Shown: positions 1 through 11,136 of the stretch, piece after piece
Layout: every line of letters begins with the position of its first letter
Numbering within the stretch: position 1 is the stretch's first letter
From: Odiellus spinosus
Lineage: Eukaryota > Arthropoda > Arachnida > Opiliones > Phalangiidae
Assembly: GCA_963920705.1 (NCBI GenBank)
Contig: OY987226.1
Span: 498,501-562,500, forward strand
DNA: 64,000 bases
Direction: 5' to 3'
The notes under the pieces: generated by a model
The model's input: only the letters and a program-made list of their open reading frames with translations
What the model was told of the DNA's origin: nothing
Database searches by the model: none
Position numbers and translations under genes: made by a program

Positions 1-90
1 CGGGAACCGAGTGCGCGACTAAACGTAATAATCTAGCCTCTATACTTTCGTAACGAGACGGATAACAAAACGACTCTTTATTGAAAATAG

Positions 91-3000
91 AAATTGTTTG
101 CGAACGTGTGCCTAGAATTCCGAATGGAATCGCGGTGCCTCCCTCGGGCCCCCGAAAGTATCCGATTGGTACGCGAGCCAACGTAATTTGCAACGAAGAT
201 TTCCAGACTAAACAAAACTTTATTATTTGCGGAGACGATGGACAATGGGATCTAGTAGATGTAGCCTGTAATCAACTAAGTAAGTATTAACTAATTCAAT
301 TTAAACTAGCCTATCTCCGAACGCTTTTAAGAAATCCGCTAATAAATAAAGATACACTATTTTGTTTCAGCGAAATTCTGCGGGCCTCCGCCTCGCGTTT
401 CTAAACACGGCTTTATCGTCGATTACGAGGCTGAGAAGAAACTTTTTCCTCAAGGATTTAGTATAACGTACGCCTGCGATCAGAACTATACACTCGTACC
501 ATTAGGATACGAAAGAAACGCTTGCACCACGAGGGGCTGGTTGCACAATGCGCCGCAATGTGTAGGTAAGTGATAACTAACGCCGCCTTCGGTGTGAATT
601 AAAGTACGCGTTAAATTCCGGTCAAAACAGCGAAAACTGGGGACAAACCGACACGCAAACGGATAAAACGGTAGCGACACCTCCCCTTAAATAATTATAA
701 AACAATATAAACGTTTTTCCAACGCGTTCCATCAATAGGACAATGTACTTATTAAAGTACATATATATATTGATGAGAATATCCCTTAATAATACTTATT
801 ATTATTATTACTAGGCATACTTAGAGATTATAATAATAGACTTATGATTACGCGCGTAGACGCGAGAGCTTTCATAGGGGAGTGGGACAAGGCCGCGCGC
901 GTGCGCGGTAGGAAGTCGTCAAGGTCGCGTGAGCTATAGGAAGCTGGCAAGGTCGCGCTAGCCGGGGACGATTACGACACGCATGCGCGATAAAAGAAGC
1001 CGCCGCCAGCTGCGCTATTATTTCCCACCCATTCCTCAATGAAAAATACCACAGCCAATGGAAAGAGAGTGTAAGGAATTTACCATCGCGTGGGAAGTCG
1101 CCGCGGGTAGTAAGAATGCGGAAATCTATCTCTCTCTCCCGCGGAGTACGGCGCGTAATATTGCGTGTTTTTCCCCACCCATTCCGTCAATGAAAATTCC
1201 TACAGCCAATGAAAGGAGAGAATAATATTAGGAGGGGAACAGTTACGTATACAGTAGGCCTAGTGTTTTTTTTGGTCTAAAAAATGTCGGCGTCCTTTTT
1301 AAACTTTAGGCTTAGCTACAAAAAAGCATTTTATATATTTTTTTTACGTTCTCATTCGTAAAAAAAAAAAAATCCTACGGTGGGTGGCTGGTAATTTCGC
1401 GCTTTTTATAAAACCACCGAGGAAACTCTCCCAATGTTAACCGTGTCCAATTTAGGCATACCTTTATATAAATTGAACTCGATTAGCAATTATTGAATTG
1501 TCAATCGTCAATGATATTAGAGCTCGCAAATTTTAATTAGGTATTTTGAAGTTAATTAACTTTAAACTCGATGTTGTTTCGAGTGGACGGAATTAGCCTC
1601 TGTTGGTAGTTTTTTCTAATCTTCTATAATTAAATATGGTGTCAAGATGAGACTGGAAACGCGTATTTTGTAGCTAAAGTTCTGGCTTTTCGTATCTGTA
1701 CAATTTCCCTGATTGTTTTTAATCCTTATATCAGGGGGCCATAAAAACCTTCATTCTCTTAAATTGGCATTATTTTAATGGGAGTAAATTGCTACTTGGT
1801 TAATTTTAGTCATATCTTAGCCGAACCTCGTCATATGGCGTCATATTCTTGTTTCAATAACATTATATTTGAATTTCCAGTAGTCTTAAATACAACGATT
1901 CTATATTTCTTCTGACAGCGGAAGTTTGCGATCCAATACCGGTATTAGAAAATGGTAATTTGAAGCCTCAAAAGAGTGGAAAAATGAAACCCAACCTTGA
2001 CAAACTCGAAGTAGTTTGCAACGTTGGTTTCGCTTCGACTAAAGAATTTTTGCAATGTGATCAAGAAGGCCGATGGAGTATTAACTCCATCGTGTGCGAA
2101 CGAGACCGTGAGTAGCGAAATTTATTTATTTTGGTTTCGAGTGTTTAACAACGTTTATCTAGGATCCACTGATTGCGATAGGCCGGAACCTTTCGAAAAC
2201 GGATATATCGAGAACATATCCGATTTGGAAGAAGCTACTTATCCTTTGGAACATCCTATAAGATATAAATGTCGGGAAAATTACTTGTTAGACGGTGACG
2301 ACACTAGGTTCTGCAGCGAAGGTGGCTGGTCAGGGGAGTCACCCGTTTGTAAATGTAAGTCAAAAAAAGAGGTCAAGGTTCATCTTTGATTTGCTAAAAA
2401 CTAACGCGAATGTCGAAGACAATTATATGGGCGCCCATATTTTTGGAGGGCTGAATTAACAGTTATTTTTAAGTGGGTGGGCTCAAGAACTTGACCAAGG
2501 CTTAATTATAATCTAGTCCGAAGGTTGGGGGGGGGGGGCTTTAGCCGAGGGGTCCGACACTCTTCAATTCGCTGTACGGGTGTTCACTAAGTTCAGCTTT
2601 GACAGTGCATTGCGTTCGAACTCTTAAGAACTCTGAGTTCAGCTTTGATAGTGTAAAGAGTTCGAAAATTTTGTACACCTGAGTTCGCGAGTGTCTGCCC
2701 CCTCTGCTTTAGCCCACCCTGCCCCTCCCTCCAGCACCCATGTACCGAAAAGGGGGTGTCAAAATCCTGGTTATAAGTTATTTTTAAATGGTTTGGTTCC
2801 GCAACTTGACCAAGGCTTAGTTATACCCTAGTCCGATTGTCGATTGGGCTTTAGCCCACCCTGCCCACTACTACAGAAGACCCGTGGACCAAAAATGGGG
2901 TGTTAAAATCCCACGATCCTTATTCAGGTCCACTTATCTACGTCATAAATATTGAATTAATTTAAACTGGACCAAAATTAAACTTCGTGATTATAAATAT

Positions 3001-5262
3001 AACTTTTGAGATACTTTTGCTGGAAAAATTTCAAATACGTTTAGCTATCGGATGAATTGAAAGCCCCCAATCTCAAATTCAATTAACCGGAAGGAACTTC
3101 GTGAGTAAATATTTTGTTCACAACGTTTTTCAGTAAATTCTTGTAAAATTCCGAAAAAAATATCGAACACGGAGCAAGATATTCCAGTTAAAGTTGGACA
3201 GATTTATATCCTAAAATGTCCGCCCGATCAAACTATCGTTGAAGGAAACGATGTCGTGGAATGTCTAGAAGGCGGGCGATGGAACCGATCCTTACCGCGA
3301 TGCCAACGTAATTAGATTTAATTTAATCGTTAATTAGTTTAACTGAACCCGAAAAATCATCGCAGCCTTCGACAAGAAGATATGTCCAAATACGGAGTTT
3401 TCCGACGAACGGGGAACCTTCGTACCTACGGACCAGAATACCATTCAACTAATATGCCCGGATAATTATATCGCGTTAAATGTCAACGCGAGTTCGAGCA
3501 ATTGCGACGAGCGTTCCGGGACTTGGAATATTCCTCACGACATGGCTTGCGTTCGTACGTGAAATTTTTTTTAATTTATTTTCAAATTTGTCAACTCTAA
3601 ATTCGGGCCTTGGCAAATTGAATTAGCCCTCCAAGCTCACGAATTTAATCTGTAGGAACTTAAGAAATTTGGGAGGCTTTTTTGTTCTATTTTACGCGAT
3701 GAGGAAAAATCGAATTTGGTCAAAAATGGGAAAACTTTGACCAAATTTGACAAAATATACCAAATGGGAAATATATTTATTCAATATATTTAATAATATT
3801 TTAAAAGTTTATTTCGTCCCAACCTTGAAAAAAGGGAACATTTTCCGTAGAAACAAGCGCTTTTAAAGCACTGTTTTTGTTGCTTTCAAGGCTGGTAAAA
3901 GTATAGATAATCCTATACTTCAACCCAACCTTGAAAAACGGCAACATCTTTAATAGAAACAGGTGCTTTTTAACGTCTCTTTTATCCCTTTCCATGATTG
4001 TATACGTTTTAAATTCCTGGTGATTAGCGTAGCGGGATATCAATTTTCCAATTAGGCCCGAATCAGTTCAGTTTGCAAATCTTCTTTTAAATATTTTTGA
4101 ATGTAGCCCTTAAACCGAGTAAGATCTGCAGCGAACCCGGTTCCTTCGATCACGGAACAATTAGTGGACTTAAAGAAATCCCGATCTATAAAGAAGGAGA
4201 TAAGTTGACAGTTAGCTGCGAGAGAGGTTACGGATTGGCTGCTGGTGGAACTGACACCGTAACCTGTTTAGCTAGTGGCTATTGGGACGGAACTCTTTCC
4301 TCTTGCACTCGTAAGACACTAACTTTGACACTAACTATTATTTAAAGGGAGGGTTTAAGAGGTAAATCGAGTGAATTTTTTTAATCGATTCGTAAGCCGC
4401 GTTCGCGCTACAGATTTTGAACCCGTTTTAGAAAGGTCAAATTATAAAATTTCCGGGTCACCCGTGTACATCTTTGACCAAGAAACAAAATTAATATCTT
4501 GGAAAGACGATTTGAACGGATTTTGAATCGATTTGAAAATGGTTCACCTTCCCTTTAACTGATCATTTTAATCGGTTAATAATATTTCTCGCGTATAAAT
4601 AAAAGCGATTGAATGCGAAATTGATCAGAATCTCGAAAACGGGGAATTCGAACCGGCTCTTCGAGGAGAAAATTTAGCGTACAACAAAGTTTTAAACGTC
4701 AAATGTAAACTCGGGTATCAGATATTACAAAAAGGCATTCTTCGTTGCTCCGAGAATGGTTGGGATGGACCGATGCCTTCCTGCAAAAGTAACTCCACTT
4801 AGGACACCTATGGGAATTGATGAAATTATTAATTTACCAAACCAAAATCCGTAGAGATTAAGTGTTCGGATCCCGGTATACCCGATAATGGTTGGTATCA
4901 CGTCACTTCCTTCGACTACGGACAAAGCGTCACGTTCGGTTGCTTCAGCGGATATAAGCTCTATGGCTCCAAAGAAAGGGTATGTTTAGGAAATGGAAAA
5001 TGGAGCGGGGCTTTAACAGTTTGCGACGCCGGAAGTAAGTTATTTTACTTTATTTCTAAACAATATTAGAGTTAATAATAATTATTAATAGATCAAGACT
5101 GTCCCGAACCTGGAACTCCTCCGAATGGACTAAAGTCCGGAGTACATTATAATAATGGGGACATTGTGAAATATTCTTGCTTAAACGGTTACACTCTCAT
5201 GGGTTCTAGAAGTAGAACTTGCAAGAATCGTACTTGGACGGGCCAGGAACCAGAGTGTATAG
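91..5262 (+). CDS. Ten consecutive CCP/sushi exons of the factor B-like gene
   Basis: Each of the ten exons (171-204 bp) is phase 1-1 and encodes one module with the CCP pattern: four cysteines, a Gly/Tyr-containing core and a Trp before the last Cys. Examples are CNEDFQTKQNFIICGDDGQW in the first and CSENGWDGPMPSC in the eighth. Symmetrical phase 1 exons explain how the array could grow by exon duplication. Module 5 is the shortest at 58 codons. Introns range from 55 bp (2108-2162) to 1,353 bp (566-1918). CCP modules bind proteins and carbohydrate; in factor B they contact C3b. More CCP exons may lie upstream of base 91. Confidence 0.9.
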
Positions 5263-8200
5263 GTATTTTTATATTCGTAATCGAAGATTGCCCATATCTT
5301 CGAGCGCGCTAATTCCGCCTTTCCCTTATTAAATTCGGCCAAGGAATCCATTGGTGACACTCGTTTCTCGATTCGAGGCGCGGAAGTGGTTCCTTTACCT
5401 ATTTTTGAGAGTTTTTCGTATATTTTAACGCGCCGTTCAGAATTAGAAATTCATAGACATATTTTGAAATTACGTTTTCGCTAAGAGTTTGTGGCCAAAT
5501 TCTGGGTTTGACAAGTGTATTTTGTAGCGGTAAACTCAAAGTTTACGAAGAAATCGAGCGCGTAAGCCCGGGATATATCCGAAGCTCGTAAAACCTTATT
5601 TCCTGGATCCATAAAAACGGTTTAATTAATTAAACTAATTATCGCGGTTGGCTAATTAGGGTCGTATCTTCTCCGGATGTTTTCCTAGAGTTTTGAAGTC
5701 GCTTTTCTCGAATAGCCCCGTTCTTAATCTACAAAATGAGCCCTTCCATCATTAAATCGACCGAACCAAAGTTAAGTTATACATTTTTAAACGAAAGTGT
5801 TCGGAATTAGAAGCGTTCAGAATTAGGCGACCCGACCATCAATTTCCTCTATTGGGATTTATTTTATCGCGTTTATATTTATTATCGATACAAATTAAGG
5901 TGAACTCGACTACGATGATCCTAATGACGTCAGTCAACGTTTGCGTTTCCTTCTGAAACAAATGAATCGCGTCGAAAACACCGGAAGTAAACTCGTTGAG
6001 GCTGCGACTGAAAGCGACCGTCGTGTTGGCAATGATCCTAAGAAACAAAACAGTAATTCCGCTTTACTTAAAAAGAGCATGCTCGTCGTCTGCTTCATAT
6101 TCGATTCTTCATCGAGCATCGGCGATCATAATTTTCAAAAATCGATCAAATTAGCTCAGGCGATAATAGGAAACGTGAGTAACTTTTCCAAAAAAAAAAA
6201 TATTTAACACTTTATGGTAAATTAATCGCGTTTAATTTGATTTTTTTTTATTTTAAAGTTAAATATAACTAGAAATGAAACGCGTAGTTGCGTTTTGGTG
6301 TTCAATTCCGAAGCCAAGGTGAAATTTACACCATCGCAGTTTCGAAGTACGGCCCAGATTATCGAAGACTTAAACACCATTCGATACGAAGGTAATTATT
6401 TAGCTTGGAGTCAAAATTCGAAAATTGCCTTTTCCCGTTTCAGTGTTTTGGGTTTGAAGAAACATTTCCGTCTGTTTGATCATTCTTTTCAATCGCGTTT
6501 ACAGGTGGCAAAGGGAAATCTCTGTTTACGGCGTTTAAAACCTTCGAAGAGGGTATTTTGAACCCGACAGTCGCCAACTTTCCCGATAAAGATATTTCCT
6601 TTTTAACTTTTCTCTTCACCGATGGCAAAGTGAAGCCCGATTACAAATTGCACAAACTAGTCGGCAATCTCAGAAGAGATTTCAACTTAAGAGTGTATTG
6701 CGTCGCTTTAACCGGTTTTCCCAATAAAGACGTTCTATTCTCCATAACTTCGTCGTATCGCAACGTCAAAAGGATATTCTTATTGGATAGTTACAGCACC
6801 ATGGACAAAATTACCAAAGATCTAGTCGCCGGAGATGAAATTGGTAAAACCATCTTAAATTTATATTTCGTTTTAAAAAAAATGATTAGACACGAAGATA
6901 ATTCGATTCGTGTTTGAAATGAATTTCCAAATCGATTTGAAAAGGTAAAATGTTAAGCTACGTTCACGCTACAGACTTTGAAACCGTTTTGAACCGTTTT
7001 GGAAAGGTCAAATGATAAAATTTTGGGGTCACCCTTGTAGATCTTTGATCAAGAAACAACATTAAAATCTTAAAAAGTCGATTTGAACATTTGAAACGAT
7101 TTGAAAACGGTTCCAAAGTGTCAAGTGTGAACGTAGCTTAATTAATGGCTGCCATTCTACAAGATAGCCGATTTACCTGTACATCTAGCCCAAAGCGAAG
7201 CCCAAACGTATCCAAAGCTACCACTGCTCAAAACATTTTAAATAACCTAATAATAATTGAAAGTTAGCTAAAATTAGTAAACCCAAGTCTTTGAATTGAT
7301 ATTCAAAATTCCTTGTTAGATTATTCTGTCTGTGGAAGAGGCTTCGATAGTTCTTTGGTAGTAGAAGATTTATCTACTAAAAATACTTCTGATACCGACC
7401 ACTCGACTTTGCAATTATGGCCCTGGACGGTACAATTACTGAAAGTAGAAAATTCAAAAAGTTACTTACCAACGGTAAGAACTCTTTCGCTTTCGTAATC
7501 AATCGCGTGATTGGTCCAATAATTAACGTTTCGCGTTTATCGCTAGTGTTTAGGGTCATTGCTTAATAAAAGGTGGGTCTTAACTTCCGGTCTTTGCTTT
7601 CCCAAAGACGTTGATCCAAGGCGAATTTTAACAAAAATTGGTAAGTTAATTTACAACTAGTTAAAATTCTGGGGAAGATTATCATATATTTCAATAGTTT
7701 TTTAGTTAAATATTTAACTAGTAGGTCTCGTTTAACTGTTTATTTTAACTTGGCAAGGCATCGAGAATTATCATCTTTCATTGGGAGAAAGAATCGTATA
7801 CGTTGGAAAAAGGAGAGTCGATGAGAATGATTGGAGCGCGAACGTCGCTCTCATAAAACTCAAGAAACCAGTTACTTTTTCCGAATTTATTCATCCCGTG
7901 TGTCTTCCGGATAAAAAACAAAGTAAAATTTGACGCAATTTTGGGGAAACAATCGTGTTGGAAAAAAATTCCCATTCTTTTACAGATCTTTTCCGAGCCG
8001 ATGGACGCCGGAAGTCGGGCTACAGTATTTCGTGGACTAAAGGTATTGAAACCGAAAGACGCGGCAACATCGCCCAGATGCATATGACTCTTCAGAATAA
8101 AGATGATTGCCAAAAAAGTCTGAATCAACAACTGGCGGATGAAAAATCTTTGGATTCCTCCATGTTTTGCGCCAGCGACAATACGGGTAATATAAATACG

Positions 8201-8526
8201 ACCGAAAGTCTACCGCTTTGCTTAATACTATCCGCAATACTGTCATCACCCCCTGTCTGGCTCGAATGATTTGGACTCTTCCTCGGTTTTTATTCATTCC
8301 CGTAGGTTCTCTGGAAGTTTGCGGGCCCGATTTGGGAAGCCCCCTTTATCAATTTAACGTAAACTCTGAAAATCAAGCTCAATGGGTTCAAATAGGCGTC
8401 GCGTCCGCCTTCGAATCTCAATCGGAAAGCGAAGAGGCCAGTTGTGTCAAACCTAGCCGCTTCTACGACGTTTTTCTAGACGTTTCGGTCGTAACGCCCG
8501 CGATCAAGAATATAATCGACGCTTAA
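91..8526 (+). CDS. Bf-like: Complement factor B/C2-like CCP-vWA-serine protease homologue (3' part; 5' end lies outside the window)
   Basis: Eighteen exons join in phase: 91-279, 371-565, 1919-2107, 2163-2354, 3134-3307, 3366-3554, 4107-4310, 4606-4788, 4855-5034, 5092-5262, 5900-6174, 6259-6391, 6505-6843, 7320-7474, 7547-7640, 7758-7922, 7986-8186 and 8306-8526 (stop TAA). They encode about 1,148 residues and enter in phase 1, so upstream exons are missing. Domain order is 10 CCP, vWA, trypsin-like, which is the factor B/C2 architecture. In that family the protein binds C3b through the CCP and vWA parts and then acts as the convertase protease in extracellular fluid. Here all three catalytic residues are replaced, so a convertase role is unlikely (inference). 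Vertebrate factor B has 3 CCPs; this one has at least 10. The signal peptide is not in the window. Family assignment is firm; orthology to factor B rather than another CCP-vWA-protease is likely but unproven. Confidence 0.85.
566..1918 (+). other. Intron of the factor B-like gene, no coding signal
   Basis: This 1.35-kb intron lies between CCP exons 2 and 3. It holds simple AT runs (760-840), a GC-rich block at 880-1010 with a short imperfect duplication around 'AAGGTCGCG', and the direct repeat listed separately. I see no exon in it. Confidence 0.6.
1018..1227. repeat. Imperfect direct repeat of about 55 bp
   Basis: Bases 1018-1075 and 1168-1227 share 'CACCCATTCC', 'TCAATGAAAA' and 'ACAGCCAATG(G)AAAG' in the same order. 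They are about 150 bp apart and enclose a GC-rich stretch, which looks like a decayed duplication. Confidence 0.6.
2461..2910. repeat. Duplicated intronic segment
   Basis: Within the intron 2355-3133, 'GTTATTTTTAA' followed by 'ACTTGACCAAGGCTTA' and 'CTAGTCCGA', then 'GGGCTTTAG', occurs at 2461-2545 and again at 2771-2860. Both copies are followed by 'TTTAGCCCACCCTGCCC' and a 'GTGT(C/T)AAAATCC' end. A run of 12 G sits at 2527-2538. No coding signal is seen. Confidence 0.65.
3805..4015. repeat. Two-copy tandem repeat of about 105 bp
   Basis: 'CCCAACCTTGAAAAA' followed by 'GGAACAT', 'GTAGAAACA' and 'GCTTTTAA' occurs at about 3815-3875 and again at 3923-3980. It lies in the intron between CCP exons 6 and 7. 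Confidence 0.6.
4393..4555. repeat. Family B repeat, degraded copy
   Basis: The order 'CGCTACAGA(T)TTTGAA(A)CC', 'GAAAGGTCAAAT', 'GGGTCACCC(G/T)TGTA' and 'GATTTGAACG' matches the complete copies at 6955-7140, 55326-55500 and 55517-55692. The end is decayed. It is in the intron between CCP exons 7 and 8. Confidence 0.65.
5613..5838. repeat. Family D dispersed repeat, + orientation
   Basis: It starts 'AACGGTTTAATTAATTAAAC', passes through 'ATCGCGGTTGGCTAATTAGG', 'TCGTATCTTCTCCGGAT' and 'CTACAAAATGAGCCCTTCC', and ends 'AGCGTTCAGAATTAGG'. The reverse complement of the same 225 bp is at 15521-15750, and a partial copy is at 23625-23765. It has no coding capacity and sits in the intron before the vWA exons. 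Confidence 0.8.
5900..6843 (+). CDS. vWA domain exons of the factor B-like gene
   Basis: Exons 5900-6174, 6259-6391 and 6505-6843. An acidic linker beginning ELDYDDP and a basic stretch (LKK) precede the vWA core. The first strand VVCFIFDSSSSIG holds the DxSxS part of the metal site (MIDAS). FLFTDGK supplies the later Asp. The Thr loop of factor B (GTNT) aligns with GGKGKS, so the usual MIDAS Thr is not visible and metal coordination may be altered. The domain ends near LVAGDEIG before the protease part. In factor B the vWA domain binds C3b in a Mg-dependent way; the same role here is inference. Confidence 0.8.
6955..7140. repeat. Family B MITE-like element, complete copy
   Basis: The 186-bp segment begins 'TTAAGCTACGTTCAC' and ends 'GTGTGAACGTAGCTTAA', a near-perfect terminal inverted repeat. 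A possible TTAA or TA target duplication lies at the ends. Interior motifs are 'ACTTTGAAACCGTTTTGAA' and 'GGGGTCACCCTTGTAGATC'. It lies in the intron between the vWA and protease exons. Confidence 0.8.
7320..8526 (+). CDS. Degenerate trypsin-like domain (predicted pseudoprotease) of the factor B-like gene
   Basis: Five exons: 7320-7474, 7547-7640, 7758-7922, 7986-8186 and 8306-8526. The fold is recognisable: WPWTVQLL, CLGSLLNKRWVLTSGLC, NVALIKLKKPV, HPVCLP, MFCAS and VCGPDLGSPLY. At the active site LTAAHC reads LTSGLC (His to Leu), the DIALL motif reads NVALI (Asp to Asn), and GDSGGP reads PDLGSP (Ser to Leu). Cysteines that normally pair (1-122, 42-58, 168-182, 191-220 in chymotrypsin numbering) are all present, so the fold looks maintained. 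There is no R-IVGG activation site, as in factor B. The frame is open through every exon with clean splice sites, so this is not simply a pseudogene. It most likely encodes a catalytically dead serine protease homologue. Confidence 0.82.
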
Positions 8527-8603
8527 TAACTGTTAATCCCGTTTCTGTATCAAAATTGAGCCCGAAGTAAACAATTGTTATACGCCTGGCTTTTTTAAAT
8601 ACG

Positions 8604-8736
8604 ATTGGTTTCATTCTCCCTTTATCGTTTACCTCTAGCTGAATGTTGTAGTTCGTAAGATTATTACAGTCTCTAGCCTTAACAGGGCAAAGATACGAAA
8701 CCAGAATAAAATATAATTGGTTTCATTCTCCCTTTA
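8604..8736. repeat. Short direct repeat pair in the 3' flank
   Basis: 'TTGGTTTCATTCTCCCTTTA' occurs at 8604-8624 and again at 8716-8736. The 'CATTCTCCCTTTA' part is also the core of the dispersed repeat end found at 11535, 24237, 59199 and 61760. Confidence 0.6.
8705..8710 (+). terminator. Candidate poly(A) signal of the factor B-like gene
   Basis: AATAAA lies about 180 bp after the TAA at 8524-8526. It is the first match downstream. Confidence 0.45.
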
Positions 8737-9240
8737 TTTACGTGTCAAACTTTTGACGAAGATATTTTCCTAACAAACTTTCCCACCATACTACAAAGGC
8801 TTAGCGTAACTTTCATACTAACGTAACAATTTATCCGTCTCGAGTCCGACGGACGCGATCGCCAAATATCGTCTGCTCGACATTGAATTATTGATAGTCT
8901 AGCGACTACAACGCGATTAGTAAGTGACTTAATCTCGTCTTATTTATACACAATCAACGTTTTTATAGTGTAAGATAGTTTAAATATACTTCCAAGAAAA
9001 CGTTTTTTAAGAAATAATAGCTGAAAAGTACTTAAAATTCAAGGGGATCGGAGATCGTGTTATCTCATATACCCGGTAAAGAAATGACCTTTTTTTCTCG
9101 GTCGTTTCTCATTGGCTCGTCTCATTTCGTTACAAAGTTCAGAGTGAAGAACGCTTAGCTCCAGTAAAGGTCAGATAATCTGGAGTGTGAAAGACGGAAA
9201 AATATTATTCGCGCTCTCAATTCGGAGTTCATTTTTAAGC

Positions 9241-9522
9241 CTAAGCAAAAGGAAGGTTCGATAATATGCCTCGGATATGAAATCGAATAATCTCAAAGCC
9301 GTGGATTAACGCGTCGTAAAGTGCCGGTTGGAATAATAATTCGTAAACCAGAAAGGCCAAGGCCAAGGCCCGCGGAGCTCGGACCACAAGTTCGATAAGC
9401 ACAAGGATTATATATAGAACAACAGAAGACAGAATCGGTGTTTCCATTTGGATATTGAAAGTGATCAGGCCAAGTATATCATCATCCTCGGATAAAGAAT
9501 CTGGACGTCGAATCTTCACCAA
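9241..9522 (-). CDS. Possible uncharacterised membrane-protein exon
   Basis: An open frame of about 94 codons ends in TAG at 9241. It has no ATG at its 5' end. The first ATG is inside the frame and would leave about 68 residues starting METPILSSVVLYIILVL. The translation has an acidic start (SLSEDDD), two hydrophobic stretches (ILSSVVLYIILVLIELVV and ALALAFLVYELLF), then a polar tail. It may begin at a weak acceptor ('TTTGGTGAAG') and be the last exon of a small minus-strand gene. I found no partner exon at 9.5-11.2 kb and recognise no family. A chance frame is possible. Confidence 0.25.
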   Translation of the reverse strand: MVKIRRPDSLSEDDDILGLITFNIQMETPILSSVVLYIILVLIELVVRAPRALALAFLVYELLFQPALYDALIHGFEIIRFHIRGILSNLPFA

Positions 9523-10315
9523 AGGTAAATCAATTGTTTATTTGTTAATCAGTTTAATCGTGGCTTACTTTAGGCCAGTTTAAAGTAGACCTAGGCATCT
9601 ATCTTAAGATAAGAATCAACCTAAACCCAATTTAAGCTTTCCATTCCTGTTCAAATTAAGTCTTATCTAACAAAATTTAAAATAAGAATAATTAAATTAG
9701 TTTAAGCCTATTTTAGAGATATTTGAAACGAAAAATATCGTTTGTTATTAGGCCTAAAATCGTAAAGATTCGAGCCAATTAACGAAGGGAGAACTCGTCC
9801 CATAACTCCCATCACTAGTTCTGCCCCCTCTCGCCTGTAAATAATAAGAAATAAGTTTAATTAATGTGATTAAGAGTATGTTTTAAGCCTGAATCCATTG
9901 TTAAAAGAGCTTGAATAAGTAAAACCATTGAAATTTCAACTTAATAAGGTAAATATAGGAAATATAGGAAAGATTATAAGACACGTGATCATCCTTCCCG
10001 CCGCGATAGGAGGACGAGGGAGGGTTCAAGGTTGGGGGATAGTTTGTAGGTCTAGGCCCTAGACCTTTTTTTAGCCAATATTAAACAGGGCGCAAAAATT
10101 ATTACTATAAAAAAAGAGTATGATAAGTACTAATTAAGTATTTAGTAGGAAAAAATGTGATTTAAAAAAGTGGGTGATTCAATTTACTGATAAACGTGTA
10201 CATCTAATAGTTTCAGAAGTGATTTTTATTATAACGAGATCATTTTAATATTCGCGGTACAATTTCGCCAAAGAGGACATTGATTTAATGAAAACTAGGT
10301 TTAAATTACACTTCA

Positions 10316-10603
10316 CTACAGCTACGTTGTCACGCTAGCATTTCTAAATCGATTTGAAACCGATAAAATCAAACCGATATTCGAATCGCCCGCCAGGAAT
10401 CGTTTTAAGCCTCACGCGTTATCTTTATAAATCGATTTATCGTAGCTTCATCTATCGGTTCAGTTGAAACCAGCCGAATCGGTATATGAAAGCCCGAAGC
10501 AGTTACTAGATATCGAATCAAATCGATTTGAGAAAAGACTCTAGGGGAAACGTTTTGAAACGGTTTAAATCGATTTCAAGCTGCCTAATACGAACGCGGC
10601 TTA
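10316..10603. repeat. Family C repeat (AATCGATTTGAAAC type)
   Basis: It begins 'CAGCTACGTTGTCACGCTAG' and contains 'AAATCGATTTGAAACCG', 'CGCCCGCCAGGAATCGTTTT' and 'ATCGATTTATCGTAGCTTCA'. The reverse complement of this order is at 55694-55922. The flanking 'CTACGTT' ends resemble family B, so the two families may be related elements. Confidence 0.7.
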
Positions 10604-10960
10604 TACAAATAATTTATTTCCTTTCTGATAAAAGAAATAATTTAATTCTTTCCTACGTGTAAAACTTCGCCTATGATTTTACGTATGTAATGAACACTAA
10701 GGTAGAATTTTTAATGGCATTTTTTTATCGTGAAAAATATCTATGGTAAAAAAATGTTCAGTACAGACAGGAATACGTAATTAAAAATAGAAGGGATATT
10801 TGACATATTTCCTAGTCATATTTGATATATTCGGATTCATAGCCCACACCTTAACGCGTAAAAAACTTCATAAATAACCGGGTTTCGCCTAAGGAGAATA
10901 AGACCCGCCCCTTTTCGCCACCCCTTTCTCGTTGACAGGGGTTGCGGACTATGATGAGTT

Positions 10961-11113
10961 CTGAAATTTGCCCCTTTAAAATAATCTTCCCTTATACACA
11001 AAGCCTAGCTTTGACTGTACAATTTGCTAAGGTTAACGTCGTCTGCTAAGCTACAAAAGAAGGCGACTTCAAGGGCATTTAAAAATCGCGCGGATAGTCC
11101 CTTTAAAGACTGC
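10961..11113. repeat. Family A dispersed repeat, copy 1
   Basis: Ordered blocks: 'TTTGCCCCTTTAAAAT', 'CTTCCCTTA', 'CCTAGCTTTGACTGTACAAT', 'GTCGTCTGCTAAGCTA', 'AAAAGAAGGCGACTT' and 'AATCGCGCGGATAGTC'. The same order is at 36243-36390 and 44471-44575. It is reversed at 35190-35325 and partly at 32581-32645. Confidence 0.85.
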
Positions 11114-11130
11114 GAAATATCCGTTCTATA

Positions 11131-11136
11131 TTTATT
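11131..11136 (-). terminator. Candidate poly(A) signal of the CUB gene
   Basis: AATAAA on the minus strand lies about 70 bp after the stop at 11208-11206. Confidence 0.5.

Noticed and set aside
5839..6207. Alternative frames on both strands over the vWA exon
   Set aside because: Shadows of the vWA coding exon; the sense frame joins neighbours in phase and carries DxSxS.
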